From Aerococcaceae bacterium zg-1292 (lineage in GTDB: Bacteria > Bacillota > Bacilli > Lactobacillales > Aerococcaceae), in the NCBI GenBank assembly GCA_016126655.1, contig CP065955.1, positions 2,185,001 through 2,235,000 on the forward strand: a stretch of DNA of 50,000 nt, in the 5' to 3' direction. Both the position numbers and the translations under genes were made by a program. The first letter of the stretch is position 1; every line of letters starts with the position of its first letter. The notes beneath the pieces were generated by a model that did not search any database, had not been told where the DNA came from, and saw nothing but the letters and a program-made list of their open reading frames with translations. Below, one piece after another: positions 1 to 7,500 of this stretch.

Positions 1-70
1 ACGTCGACAACATACTGCACGGCAGTTTTTACTCTTTTTCATTCATCTGCACATCTCGCTATAAAACTTT

Positions 71-116
71 AACACCTGTTAAAGATGCCCTCGGTATCCC
101 AACAGGTGTTTTAAAC
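71..116 (-). terminator. Candidate recA terminator
   Basis: A perfect 10-bp inverted repeat (71-80 with 101-110) with a 20-nt loop lies just past the recA stop codon. On the minus strand it is followed by AAAGTTTTAT, a weak U-tract. The long loop makes this only a fair intrinsic terminator. Nothing else is visible in bases 1-70. Confidence 0.5.
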
Positions 117-122
117 TTTTTA

Positions 123-1166
123 TTACTCTACGTCAAAAAGTGTCTCTTTTACTTCATCTGCTGATTCCGGCGCAGGACCACCAATATTATAGTGAGTTCT
201 GACTTTAGCAAATATTTCTTTATATAACTCATCATTTGCTTCTAAAAATTCTTTTGCCGTTTCACGCCCTTGTCCTAAACGTGTATCACCATACGAGTAC
301 CATGACCCAGCTTTTTTAACAATATTAGCTTCCGCTGCTAAATCTAGCATTTCACCTAATTGTGAAATACCTTTACCATACATAATATCAACGATGACTT
401 CTTTAAATGGTGGTGCAACTTTATTTTTTACAATTTTAATTTTAGCACGGTTCCCTATCATCTCTGAACCATCTTTAATAATTTCAGAGCGGCGCACTTC
501 CATACGAATGGTTGAATAGAATTTTAACGCTCTTCCTCCGGGCGTTACTTCTGGGTTACCATACATTACACCAACTTTTTCACGCAATTGGTTGATAAAG
601 AAGCAAATGGTTTTAGTTTTATTAATCGTACCTGAGAGTTTACGTAATGCTTGTGACATCAATCGTGCTTGCAGACCAACGTGAGCGTCACCCATCTCTC
701 CTTCAATCTCAGCACGCGGCACTAAGGCAGCAACCGAGTCGATAACAATAATATCGATAGCACCCGTACCAACTAATGCATCCGCAATGGCTAAACCTTG
801 TTCTCCTGTATCCGGTTGCGATAAAAGTAATTCATCAATATTTACACCTAAGTTTGTTGCATACGCTGGATCTAACGCATGCTCAGCATCGATAAATGCT
901 GCTGTTCCGCCTTGTTTTTGCACTTCTGCAATCGCATGTAAGGCTACCGTTGTTTTACCAGACGATTCTGGTCCATAACACTCAATAATACGACCACGCG
1001 GATAGCCACCTACACCTAAGGCGATATCTAACAATAATGAGCCTGACGGCACAGTCGAGATTTTCGTCTCGGTTTTTTCTCCCATTCTCATAATTGAACC
1101 TTTACCAAAGTTCTTTTCAATTTCTTTTAACGCTTTATCCAGCGCCTTCTGACGTTCTGTTTCCAT
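123..1166 (-). CDS. recA: Recombinase RecA
   Basis: RecA binds single-stranded DNA as an ATP-dependent filament, drives homologous pairing and strand exchange, and promotes SOS repressor self-cleavage. The 347-residue product has the family's usual length. Walker A GPESSGKT is at residues 65-72, the Walker B strand IIVID at about 139-143, and the NQLREKVG and TPGGRALKF segments of the core follow. The longer frame opening at 1193 has no ribosome site; the ATG at 1166 has AGGAGG six bases upstream and gives [21 protein letters not shown], the normal RecA start. galU lies 59 bp upstream on the same strand, so the two may share a transcript. I see no GAAC-N4-GTTC type SOS operator in that gap. 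Confidence 0.98.
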   Translation of the reverse strand: METERQKALDKALKEIEKNFGKGSIMRMGEKTETKISTVPSGSLLLDIALGVGGYPRGRIIECYGPESSGKTTVALHAIAEVQKQGGTAAFIDAEHALDPAYATNLGVNIDELLLSQPDTGEQGLAIADALVGTGAIDIIVIDSVAALVPRAEIEGEMGDAHVGLQARLMSQALRKLSGTINKTKTICFFINQLREKVGVMYGNPEVTPGGRALKFYSTIRMEVRRSEIIKDGSEMIGNRAKIKIVKNKVAPPFKEVIVDIMYGKGISQLGEMLDLAAEANIVKKAGSWYSYGDTRLGQGRETAKEFLEANDELYKEIFAKVRTHYNIGGPAPESADEVKETLFDVE

Positions 1167-1225
1167 GAAAGCCCTCCTATATTCCTTAATCATCTCTACT
1201 TATAAATACACGAATTAGCTCTAAA

Positions 1226-2110
1226 TTATTTTTTTAATTGCTCACTTAATTGAATAAGATATTCTTTTAGTTCTTCTTTTGTTTCATCGTGACTTAATCC
1301 ATATTGTATACTGTATTCCATATAACCCATTTTATTGCCAACATCATAGCGTTTGCCGTCAACTTTTTTAGCAAACACTCGTTGGTGACGATTGAGCAAA
1401 TGAATGGCGTCGGTTAATTGCAACTCATCTTCTGCACCAGGCACAATTCGCTCTAATTCTTGAAACACTTCCGGTGTCAATACATAGCGACCAGCAATAC
1501 TTAATGTACTCGCAGTAGAACCCACTGCTGGTTTTTCAATAAATTCTCGCACATGATAAACTGACCCTGTCTCATCACTATTATTTTCACGTTCTATCTC
1601 AACAATTCCATAGTGATTGACAGCATTTTTATCAACATCCACCACAGCAACGCATGACGCACGATTCTTATCATAAAAATCAATCAATTGCTTAGTTACT
1701 GGAACTTCGGCATCAAAAATATTGTCCCCCAATAATATAGCAAATGGTTCATTATCAACAAATGCTTTTGCTTGTAGAATCGCATCTCCTAATCCTGCTG
1801 GATACGATTGGCGCACAAAAAACAAATTATCTTTAGTAGTTGACTGTACGATTGACAGTAACTCATCTTTTCCTTTTGAAATTAAATTTTCTTCTAATTC
1901 ATAATTTGAATCAAAATGATCTTCTATCGAACGTTTTTGCTTGCCGGTAATTATCAAAATCTCTTCAATCCCCGATGCAAGGGCTTCTTCAACAATAAAT
2001 TGGATAACCGGTTTATCAACAATTGGCAGCAACTCTTTTGAACTTGCTTTCGTCGCAGGCAAAAAACCTGTTCCGTATCCCGCTGCTGGTATAATCGCTT
2101 TTTTAATCAT
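1226..2110 (-). CDS. galU: UTP-glucose-1-phosphate uridylyltransferase (GalU family, altered signature)
   Basis: GalU makes UDP-glucose from UTP and glucose-1-phosphate for envelope glycolipids, teichoic acid decoration and polysaccharides. The 294-residue frame matches the family throughout: N-terminal nucleotide-binding loop, LLPIVDKPVIQFIVEEAL, EDHFDSNYELE and LLGDNIF. The ATG at 2110 is chosen because AGGTGG precedes it by six bases; an upstream in-frame start at 2134 lacks a ribosome site. Odd point: the signature usually reads GxGTRFLPATK, but here residue 15 is Gly, GYGTGFLPATK. The codon is GGT where CGT would give Arg, one base change. That Arg is strongly conserved in sugar nucleotidyltransferases, so activity is not certain. 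A galU paralogue elsewhere in the genome is possible. Confidence 0.88.
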   Translation of the reverse strand: MIKKAIIPAAGYGTGFLPATKASSKELLPIVDKPVIQFIVEEALASGIEEILIITGKQKRSIEDHFDSNYELEENLISKGKDELLSIVQSTTKDNLFFVRQSYPAGLGDAILQAKAFVDNEPFAILLGDNIFDAEVPVTKQLIDFYDKNRASCVAVVDVDKNAVNHYGIVEIERENNSDETGSVYHVREFIEKPAVGSTASTLSIAGRYVLTPEVFQELERIVPGAEDELQLTDAIHLLNRHQRVFAKKVDGKRYDVGNKMGYMEYSIQYGLSHDETKEELKEYLIQLSEQLKK

Positions 2111-2144
2111 ACAATACCACCTCTTTTCACACACTTACTTACCC

Positions 2145-2152
2145 ATTATAGC
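2145..2152 (-). promoter_or_regulatory. galU promoter (extended -10)
   Basis: On the minus strand TGCTATAAT (an extended -10) lies about 35 bases upstream of the galU ATG. I see no good -35. With only 59 bp between galU and recA, this promoter may also serve recA. Confidence 0.6.
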
Positions 2153-2195
2153 ACACGCAACTAACAAGTGATACTCATATCGCGCCCATAACACC

Positions 2196-2225
2196 AAAAA
2201 AGGCCGGACCTATAGTCCAGCCGGT
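2196..2225 (-). terminator. Intrinsic terminator of the NlpC/P60 hydrolase gene
   Basis: Stem GGCTGGAC / GTCCGGCC with loop TATAG, followed on the minus strand by TTTTTT, 15 bases past the stop codon at 2240. Confidence 0.9.
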
Positions 2226-2239
2226 TAATCGTTATTAAT

Positions 2240-3871
2240 TTATTTATTTACACGTAGTGCAAACGTTGGAGCAAAATGTGAACTAATTGAGTTATACTCT
2301 AATGGCGTACCTGGTTGTGAAGCATGGATGTAACGTCCATTACCTACTGCAATAGCTACGTGATAAGTTCCACCTGGTTCACCCCAGAAGTATAAATCGC
2401 CTGGTTGTGCTTCATTGACAGGGATACGTTGTCCCGCACTCTCTTGAGCACCTGTCCAACCGCCGATATCTTTACCATAAGTTTGACGGTACACATATTG
2501 GACAAATCCAGAACAGTCAAATCCACTAGGTGATTTTCCACCCCATACATATGGAGTTCCTAAAAATTGTGAAGCGTTACTTAATAATGCATCTACATTA
2601 CCTTGCGCTGCGGTAGCTTGGGCTTGGGCTGCTTCGGCTTTCTCAGCTGCTTCTTTAGCTGCTTGGGCTTGGGCCGCTGCTTCGGCTTGCGCTTGACGAG
2701 CTGTTTCTTCAGCTGCTGCTTGCGCTGCTTGGGCTGTAGCCTCTGCTTGTTTTGCCGCCTCTTGAGCCGCTTGAGCTGCTGTTTCTGCGTTATTCACTTC
2801 CGTTGCTGGTGTTTCTTCTTGCGTTGCTGGCGCTTCAGATGTTGATTGTTCGGCTTCAGTTACTGCTGGCGCTGGTGTTTCTTGTGCAACATTTTCAACT
2901 GGTTCAGTAGTTGGCACCACTGATTCTGCCGCTGCTGTTTCAGTTGTCGGCGCTGCTGGTGTCGCAGGCGTTGCTGCTACTTCTTCAGTTACTGAAGGTA
3001 CTGGTGTTTCTAACGCTTGAGCTTTTTCCGCCGCTTCCTTAGCCGCTTGAGCTTGTGCTTGTGCTTCAGCTTGTGCTTTTTCTGCTGCTTCTTTTGCCGC
3101 TTGAGCTTGTGCTTGCGCCTCAGCAATCGCTTTGGCTTGAGCGGCTGCCGCTGCTTCTTGTGCTGCTTTGATTCGCATTTGCTCTTCGTACGCTTGTTTT
3201 TCAGCCACTAACGCATCACGTTGTTCTGCTGCTAATGTAATGTCATTTGTTAATTTGTTGTATACTGCTTCATTTTCAGATTGTTTAGCTTCTAAACTCT
3301 CTTTTAATTTTTCAAGTTCAATTTGTTTATCAACTTTTTCTTTTTTCGCAGTTTCAACTTCCGCACGTTTTGTTTCAACGGCTTCTTTATCTTCTTTTTG
3401 TGTTGTTAGTAAATCTTTATTCGAAGAAACCATACGACGAATTACATCTAAACGTCCAACAAAGTCACTAATTGATTCTGATGACGCTACGAGATTTAAG
3501 TAGTTAGTTGTACCACCGTTTACTTGAACAGCACGTGCTTGATCTGCTAATAAGCCTTCTCTTTTTTCGATCAATTTTTCTAACTCTGTAATTTGGCCGT
3601 TTAATTCTTTGATCTTATCATCGTCCGAAGCAATTGTTTTTAATAATTCACTCGCTTCAGCACGCATTTTTTCTAACGCTTGATATCCTAAAGTTAACTC
3701 ATTTTTTAAAGCCTCTTGTTGGGCAGATAAATTATCAATAGCATACTGCGTATCATTGATTAACGCATCGTAATCTTGCGCCAAAGCAGTTGCTGTAGAC
3801 GACAAAGTACTTAATACTACCGACGAGGCAAAGACTGTTGCCATTGTTTTGATTGAAAACATTTTACGCAT
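2240..3871 (-). CDS. Secreted peptidoglycan hydrolase, SagA/P54/PcsB-like (coiled coil + NlpC/P60)
   Basis: An exported cell-wall hydrolase that likely cuts muropeptide cross-bridges during septum splitting. Residues 1-31 form a signal peptide ending around TALAQ. Residues about 32-240 are a long coiled coil of the PcsB/SagA type. Residues about 240-430 are low-complexity Ala/Gln/Glu repeats (AQAQAQAAKEAAEKA) with a Pro/Thr/Glu stretch, probably a flexible wall-spanning linker. The C-terminal ~110 residues are an NlpC/P60 papain-like domain with catalytic Cys453 in DCSGF, His504 in YHVAIAVG and a third polar residue near His516. The MRKMF start at 3871 has AGGAG ten bases upstream. It is a single gene between two terminators with a WalR-type box upstream. 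The repeat tract is prone to length change. Confidence 0.93.
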   Translation of the reverse strand: MRKMFSIKTMATVFASSVVLSTLSSTATALAQDYDALINDTQYAIDNLSAQQEALKNELTLGYQALEKMRAEASELLKTIASDDDKIKELNGQITELEKLIEKREGLLADQARAVQVNGGTTNYLNLVASSESISDFVGRLDVIRRMVSSNKDLLTTQKEDKEAVETKRAEVETAKKEKVDKQIELEKLKESLEAKQSENEAVYNKLTNDITLAAEQRDALVAEKQAYEEQMRIKAAQEAAAAAQAKAIAEAQAQAQAAKEAAEKAQAEAQAQAQAAKEAAEKAQALETPVPSVTEEVAATPATPAAPTTETAAAESVVPTTEPVENVAQETPAPAVTEAEQSTSEAPATQEETPATEVNNAETAAQAAQEAAKQAEATAQAAQAAAEETARQAQAEAAAQAQAAKEAAEKAEAAQAQATAAQGNVDALLSNASQFLGTPYVWGGKSPSGFDCSGFVQYVYRQTYGKDIGGWTGAQESAGQRIPVNEAQPGDLYFWGEPGGTYHVAIAVGNGRYIHASQPGTPLEYNSISSHFAPTFALRVNK

Positions 3872-3947
3872 ATACTTTTTTCTCCTGTTTCTTTTATATA
3901 AATCATAATTGTTTTTTCACAATGGCATACCGCCATTTCTAACTGTT

Positions 3948-3953
3948 ACTATA
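3948..3953 (-). promoter_or_regulatory. Candidate -10 of the hydrolase gene
   Basis: TATAGT on the minus strand about 77 bases upstream of the start codon, with no recognisable -35 (AAAATC at the expected place). A weak -35 fits an activator-dependent promoter. A 6-bp inverted repeat AATGGC/GCCATT (3921-3937) lies in the leader. Confidence 0.4.
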
Positions 3954-4004
3954 CTATCACATCTTTTTGGGATTTTGTGACTTTTCAATGAATCGTATCT
4001 TGAT

Positions 4005-4021
4005 TGTAACTAGGCTGTAAT
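4005..4021 (+). promoter_or_regulatory. WalR (VicR/YycF) box
   Basis: TGTAAC-N5-TGTAAT is a full match to the WalR consensus TGTWAH-N5-TGTWAH, written on the plus strand. It lies about 52 bp upstream of the candidate -10 of the NlpC/P60 hydrolase gene. WalRK control of such hydrolases (pcsB, yocH, ssaA) is established in other Firmicutes; here it is inferred from the site. Confidence 0.65.
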
Positions 4022-4044
4022 AATGCGCAAAATTTATTGCAATT

Positions 4045-4098
4045 GAAAAAACTCTACATGGAATGTCCTAGTATAGAGTCATTCCATGCAGAGTTTTT
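4045..4098 (-). terminator. tyrS terminator (probably bidirectional)
   Basis: A long stem (about 4045-4064 pairing with 4080-4098, two mismatches) ends in TTTTTT on the minus strand, 20 bp past the tyrS stop. The A-run on the other side makes it symmetrical. Confidence 0.9.
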
Positions 4099-4117
4099 GT
4101 TCTTAAAACAATTCGCA

Positions 4118-5386
4118 TTAATCAACTAAGGTGACTAAATAATATTGTTTTTTCCCACGACGTACGACGATGTATTTGCCACCAATCGCTAAGTCCTCAC
4201 TAACTTCTGCTTCCACATCTGTTATTTTTTCACCATTTAAGGAAATCGCACCATTACTAATAAATTCACGTGCTTGTCTTCTCGATGGAACAATACCTGT
4301 ATCCACTAGCCATACCGCTAAATTTGCTGTCGCTTTCGGCGCTTCAAATTGTGGCATATTACGCAACCCAGTTTCGATTTGTTTCTCGGTTAAACTACGA
4401 ATATCTCCTGAAAATAGCGCTGCGGTAATATGTTGTGCTTCCTCCAATTCTTTTTCACCATGCACAAATTTGGTAATTTCTTCCGCCAAGGTTCTTTGTG
4501 CTAGTCGTTCATGCGGTGCCTCTTTTACCGCTTGTTCTAGCGCGTCAATTTCTGCTTTTGATAAGAAAGTAAAGTATTTTAAGAATTTCACAACATCGTC
4601 ATCCGCTTGGTTTAACCAGAACTGATAAAATTCATACGGCGTTGTTTTTTCAGCATCAAGCCAGACTGCGCCTCCAGCAGTTTTACCAAATTTTGTTCCG
4701 TCTGATTTTAGCATTAGTGGAATCGTCAATCCATATACTTCTTCTTCATGACCTTGCGTGCGGCGAATATAATCTAATCCAGAGGTAATATTCCCCCACT
4801 GATCGGCACCACCTACTTGCAATTGCACGTCGTGATGTTCATGTAAGTAAGCAAAATCAATTGATTGTAAAATTTGGTATGAAAACTCTGTAAATGAGAT
4901 ACCATTTTCAAGACGACTAGCCACAACGTCTTTAGCTAACATGGTATTAATATTGAAATGTTTTCCGTAATCACGTAAAAAATCTAACAAGGTAATTTCG
5001 CTCAGCCAATCATGGTTATTAACAATTCTAAAGCCGCTCGCTGCAACATCACCTTTTAAAAACAATTTATCCATTTGTGCTGCTAACTTACGCGCATTTT
5101 CATTGACGGTTTCCATTGTCTGTAATGTGCGTTCGCTTGTTCGCCCACTCGGATCACCAATCGACCCTGTTGCACCACCAATCAAAACAACCGGTTGATG
5201 CCCTGCTAATTGAAATCTTTTTAGAACCATAAATGGAATTAAATGCCCTATATGCATTGAGTCTCCTGTTGGATCGACACCGCAATAAAGCCCGATTGAT
5301 TTTTCGGTTGTTAATTTACGTAATCCTTCTGCATCCGTTTGTTGATTAATAGCGCCACGCCATTCTAATTCTTCAATAATTGACAT
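4118..5386 (-). CDS. tyrS: Tyrosyl-tRNA synthetase TyrS
   Basis: Class I aminoacyl-tRNA synthetase that charges tRNA-Tyr. The 422-residue length is typical of the bacterial TyrS group. HIGH is at residues 45-48, the tyrosine pocket includes the YxYxQxxD-like SYQILQSIDF region and GGADQWGN, the KMSKS-type loop is KFGKT, and an S4 RNA-binding domain fills the last ~70 residues (SRRQAREFISNGAISLNG). AAAGGAG lies upstream of the ATG. It follows a 54-codon ORF by 30 bp and looks like the last gene of a three-gene unit. No T-box leader lies in front of it, although tyrS genes in Firmicutes often have one. Confidence 0.97.
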   Translation of the reverse strand: MSIIEELEWRGAINQQTDAEGLRKLTTEKSIGLYCGVDPTGDSMHIGHLIPFMVLKRFQLAGHQPVVLIGGATGSIGDPSGRTSERTLQTMETVNENARKLAAQMDKLFLKGDVAASGFRIVNNHDWLSEITLLDFLRDYGKHFNINTMLAKDVVASRLENGISFTEFSYQILQSIDFAYLHEHHDVQLQVGGADQWGNITSGLDYIRRTQGHEEEVYGLTIPLMLKSDGTKFGKTAGGAVWLDAEKTTPYEFYQFWLNQADDDVVKFLKYFTFLSKAEIDALEQAVKEAPHERLAQRTLAEEITKFVHGEKELEEAQHITAALFSGDIRSLTEKQIETGLRNMPQFEAPKATANLAVWLVDTGIVPSRRQAREFISNGAISLNGEKITDVEAEVSEDLAIGGKYIVVRRGKKQYYLVTLVD

Positions 5387-5416
5387 TCACTTTCGCTCCT
5401 TTGCTTTATTCATTTT

Positions 5417-5581
5417 TTACCACTCAGCTGGACTCCACATTTTTCCGTCGATTTCACCTTCTAATAATTCAAGCCGTTCTTGCTGTTGTTGTGAAAGCTC
5501 CAGTAAAACTTCAAGCAACGCTTTTGTAGGATAATCTTGTGCTAGCGTTGACAAGGTTTGTATTAATTCTTCTGTCCACAT
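5417..5581 (-). CDS. Small hypothetical protein, 54 aa, between oxidoreductase and tyrS
   Basis: Not recognised. The frame begins MWTEELIQTL and ends DGKMWSPAEW, with a Gln/Glu-rich amphipathic middle (ELSQQQQERLELLEGE) that should form a helix. Acidic, no membrane segment. Its ATG at 5581 lies four bases past the stop of the upstream oxidoreductase gene, and tyrS begins 30 bp after its stop, so it sits as a cotranscribed middle gene. A purine-rich AAGAGGG about 12 bases upstream can serve as ribosome site. Clean coding structure and tight packing argue that it is real; the function is unknown. Confidence 0.65.
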   Translation of the reverse strand: MWTEELIQTLSTLAQDYPTKALLEVLLELSQQQQERLELLEGEIDGKMWSPAEW

Positions 5582-5585
5582 TATA

Positions 5586-6260
5586 TTACCAATCCCTCTT
5601 CAAATCTACTATCTCTTCAATCGAATCTGCCGATTGCTCCAAATGCTGTAAAAAAACTTCCCATTGACTCTTCAACACCGCATCATTAATCACTAACTTA
5701 TCTGGTGTTAATCGCCGCGCACAATTGATAAGATAACGCTGCATGCTGACAAAGTTTCCCGCATCCAAATGTTCGAGGTAATAACAATAGCGCCATAACA
5801 GCCTCATTTTTTGTTTTTCAGATTGATAGTGATATTGATAAATCGAAAAAATTGGTTTAAAGTGCATTTGATAATGTTTCGCTAACAATTCAAAGCTCGC
5901 TAATAATTCAGACACAGTCCGTCCTTCAGTACCACCTAATTGATACTGTTGCGCTTTTTGCCCAACGACTACAACAATTCCCATTGTTTTACCCGATAAT
6001 TCATTTTTACTATACAAATGCCAGTTATCATCCAGCCATTGTTTCAACACAGCTGGCGCTTGATACCAGTACAACGGAAATTGAAAGATGATTTGATGAT
6101 AAGTCGAAAAATCAATCTTTGATTCACTAGCATTGAGTGTTGCTAAATCAATATAAGTGGTATTTGTTGCCGTTTTGCCAGTTTGAATCAAAAATTGCTG
6201 GCTGCTGGATGACGCAATGTCAGGGTGAGCTATTATACATAAAGTCCGAATCTCAGTCAT
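5586..6260 (-). CDS. NAD(P)H oxidoreductase of the flavodoxin-like fold (KefF/YwrO/MdaB type)
   Basis: Probably an FMN- or FAD-dependent quinone/NAD(P)H reductase in the cytoplasm. The 224-residue product shows the Flavodoxin_2 pattern: LCIIAHPDIASSSS near the N terminus for the flavin phosphate loop, then IIFQFPLYWYQAPAVLKQWLDD, and a GGTEGRTVSELL segment near the active site. The start at 6260 (MTEIRTLC) has AGAAGG seven bases upstream; an in-frame ATG at 6284 has none. It heads the unit oxidoreductase, 54-aa ORF, tyrS, with four bases to the next gene. The substrate cannot be told from the sequence. Confidence 0.85.
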   Translation of the reverse strand: MTEIRTLCIIAHPDIASSSSQQFLIQTGKTATNTTYIDLATLNASESKIDFSTYHQIIFQFPLYWYQAPAVLKQWLDDNWHLYSKNELSGKTMGIVVVVGQKAQQYQLGGTEGRTVSELLASFELLAKHYQMHFKPIFSIYQYHYQSEKQKMRLLWRYCYYLEHLDAGNFVSMQRYLINCARRLTPDKLVINDAVLKSQWEVFLQHLEQSADSIEEIVDLKRDW

Positions 6261-6297
6261 CATTTCACCTTCTTCTATCGACATTAATATATGTTAA

Positions 6298-6343
6298 GGG
6301 CAGGTAGCATGAAGACGATTCTTTCTGCCTCCTCTACCTGCCT
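6298..6343 (-). terminator. Inverted repeat between operons, weak terminator
   Basis: A 10-bp inverted repeat GGGCAGGTAG / CTACCTGCC separated by ~27 bases, just past the stop at 6354. On the minus strand it is not followed by a good U-tract, so it may be only a partial terminator or an RNA-processing hairpin. Confidence 0.4.
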
Positions 6344-6353
6344 TTAGATACTA

Positions 6354-7403
6354 TTATTCCTCTGAATCTCCTACCGACGCTTCTGGAGCTTCCACATCCG
6401 CTTCAGGTTTTGCTTCAGCCGAGCTTTCGCTTGGTGGTGCTTCCGTCACTTCTGGCTCAACACGTTCTGTTTGAGTCGGAACCACTTGTTCTACTTCAAT
6501 AATTTCAGTGACCGTTTCAACTTCTGTGACAGCCGTTGTCACAAATTCATTTTGGTTCTTAACCAATAATTCTGTTAACAATACCGATGGTTCTACGGCA
6601 ACCAAAGCAATATCATAGTATCCTGGTATTTCATGCGCCAGTTTTTTAAACCCAGCTAAAAACTTACCTAAATAACGATCTGCTTGCGCCTTCAGTTTAG
6701 GTGCTAGTCCTTTATCGGTAACTGCTTTTTGAGCGGCTTCAAATTCACGCAATTTTTTAGCGATATTGCCGATTTGTCCATCTTCGATAGCGATTTTTTC
6801 CACATCATTCAATACAGAAACTGCTTTGTCGTAAGATTCTACTTGTTTTTTAGCCGCTTCAACCAAATCACGAACCAACTCATTAAATTCATCTTTTTTT
6901 GGTTCTTGTTCACTATCGGCTGAGGTATGTTTTGGCATTTTTTCAATCAATTGTTGTTCCATTTGGTTCACTTGCTCCAAATTCACACTATCTACTAATT
7001 GACGTTTTGCTTGAACAACCGCCCCTTTAATGACTGGAACAGCTGTGTCCGTTGACTGATAAATATTGTTAATCGCATCTTGCGCTTTTTTTTTCCATTC
7101 AATCATCGTTAATTCCGACAACACTTTATTTTTTTCTGCTGTCGTTGTATTTAATGTTTCAACTTCTGCTTTGATGTCATCTAATTCTTTTAAAGTAATT
7201 TCATCTTCTCTTAGAAATGTCTTTTCTTGTGGATTTGCATAAAACGCTTCAACTTTTTTCAGTAATTGATTTGCCATTTGCGTTTGACTATTCTCCATAT
7301 TCGTCGGTACACTTACTGCACTTCGATTAGAATATATTTTTAATAACCCCACTAAGATAAGTAATAAAATTATGACAATCAAAAATTTGATACCTTTTTT
7401 CAT
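6354..7403 (-). CDS. Membrane-anchored extracytoplasmic protein of unknown function
   Basis: Not recognised. The 349-residue product starts with MKKG and one strong hydrophobic segment (about residues 6-24, FLIVIILLLILVGLL), so it is a signal anchor with the rest outside. Residues 40-270 are charged and helical, with Lys/Glu-rich stretches that may form coiled coils. The last ~70 residues are a Pro/Glu/Val/Ser-rich acidic tail. The ATG at 7403 is chosen because AGGAG lies six bases ahead; the ATG at 7409 overlaps the ribosome site. It has its own promoter (7439-7467) and lies downstream of a two-component system on the same strand, so it could be a target or accessory of that system; this is inference only. 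Confidence 0.8.
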   Translation of the reverse strand: MKKGIKFLIVIILLLILVGLLKIYSNRSAVSVPTNMENSQTQMANQLLKKVEAFYANPQEKTFLREDEITLKELDDIKAEVETLNTTTAEKNKVLSELTMIEWKKKAQDAINNIYQSTDTAVPVIKGAVVQAKRQLVDSVNLEQVNQMEQQLIEKMPKHTSADSEQEPKKDEFNELVRDLVEAAKKQVESYDKAVSVLNDVEKIAIEDGQIGNIAKKLREFEAAQKAVTDKGLAPKLKAQADRYLGKFLAGFKKLAHEIPGYYDIALVAVEPSVLLTELLVKNQNEFVTTAVTEVETVTEIIEVEQVVPTQTERVEPEVTEAPPSESSAEAKPEADVEAPEASVGDSEE

Positions 7404-7438
7404 CGACATCTCCTACCTGTTTTTTATGTTTCCTACTA

Positions 7439-7467
7439 AGTATATCTATATCATAGTAAAATGTAAA
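7439..7467 (-). promoter_or_regulatory. Promoter of the membrane-anchored unknown gene
   Basis: On the minus strand TTTACA (7462-7467), a 17-nt spacer and TATACT (7439-7444), ending 35 bases before the ATG at 7403. Confidence 0.7.
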
Positions 7468-7500
7468 CTAATTTAAGGTATATGCCATTGAATCACTCTT

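Noticed and set aside
2603-3503. Long plus-strand frames opposite the hydrolase
   Set aside because: They are antisense shadows of the Ala/Gln-rich repeats and coiled coil, with no ribosome sites.
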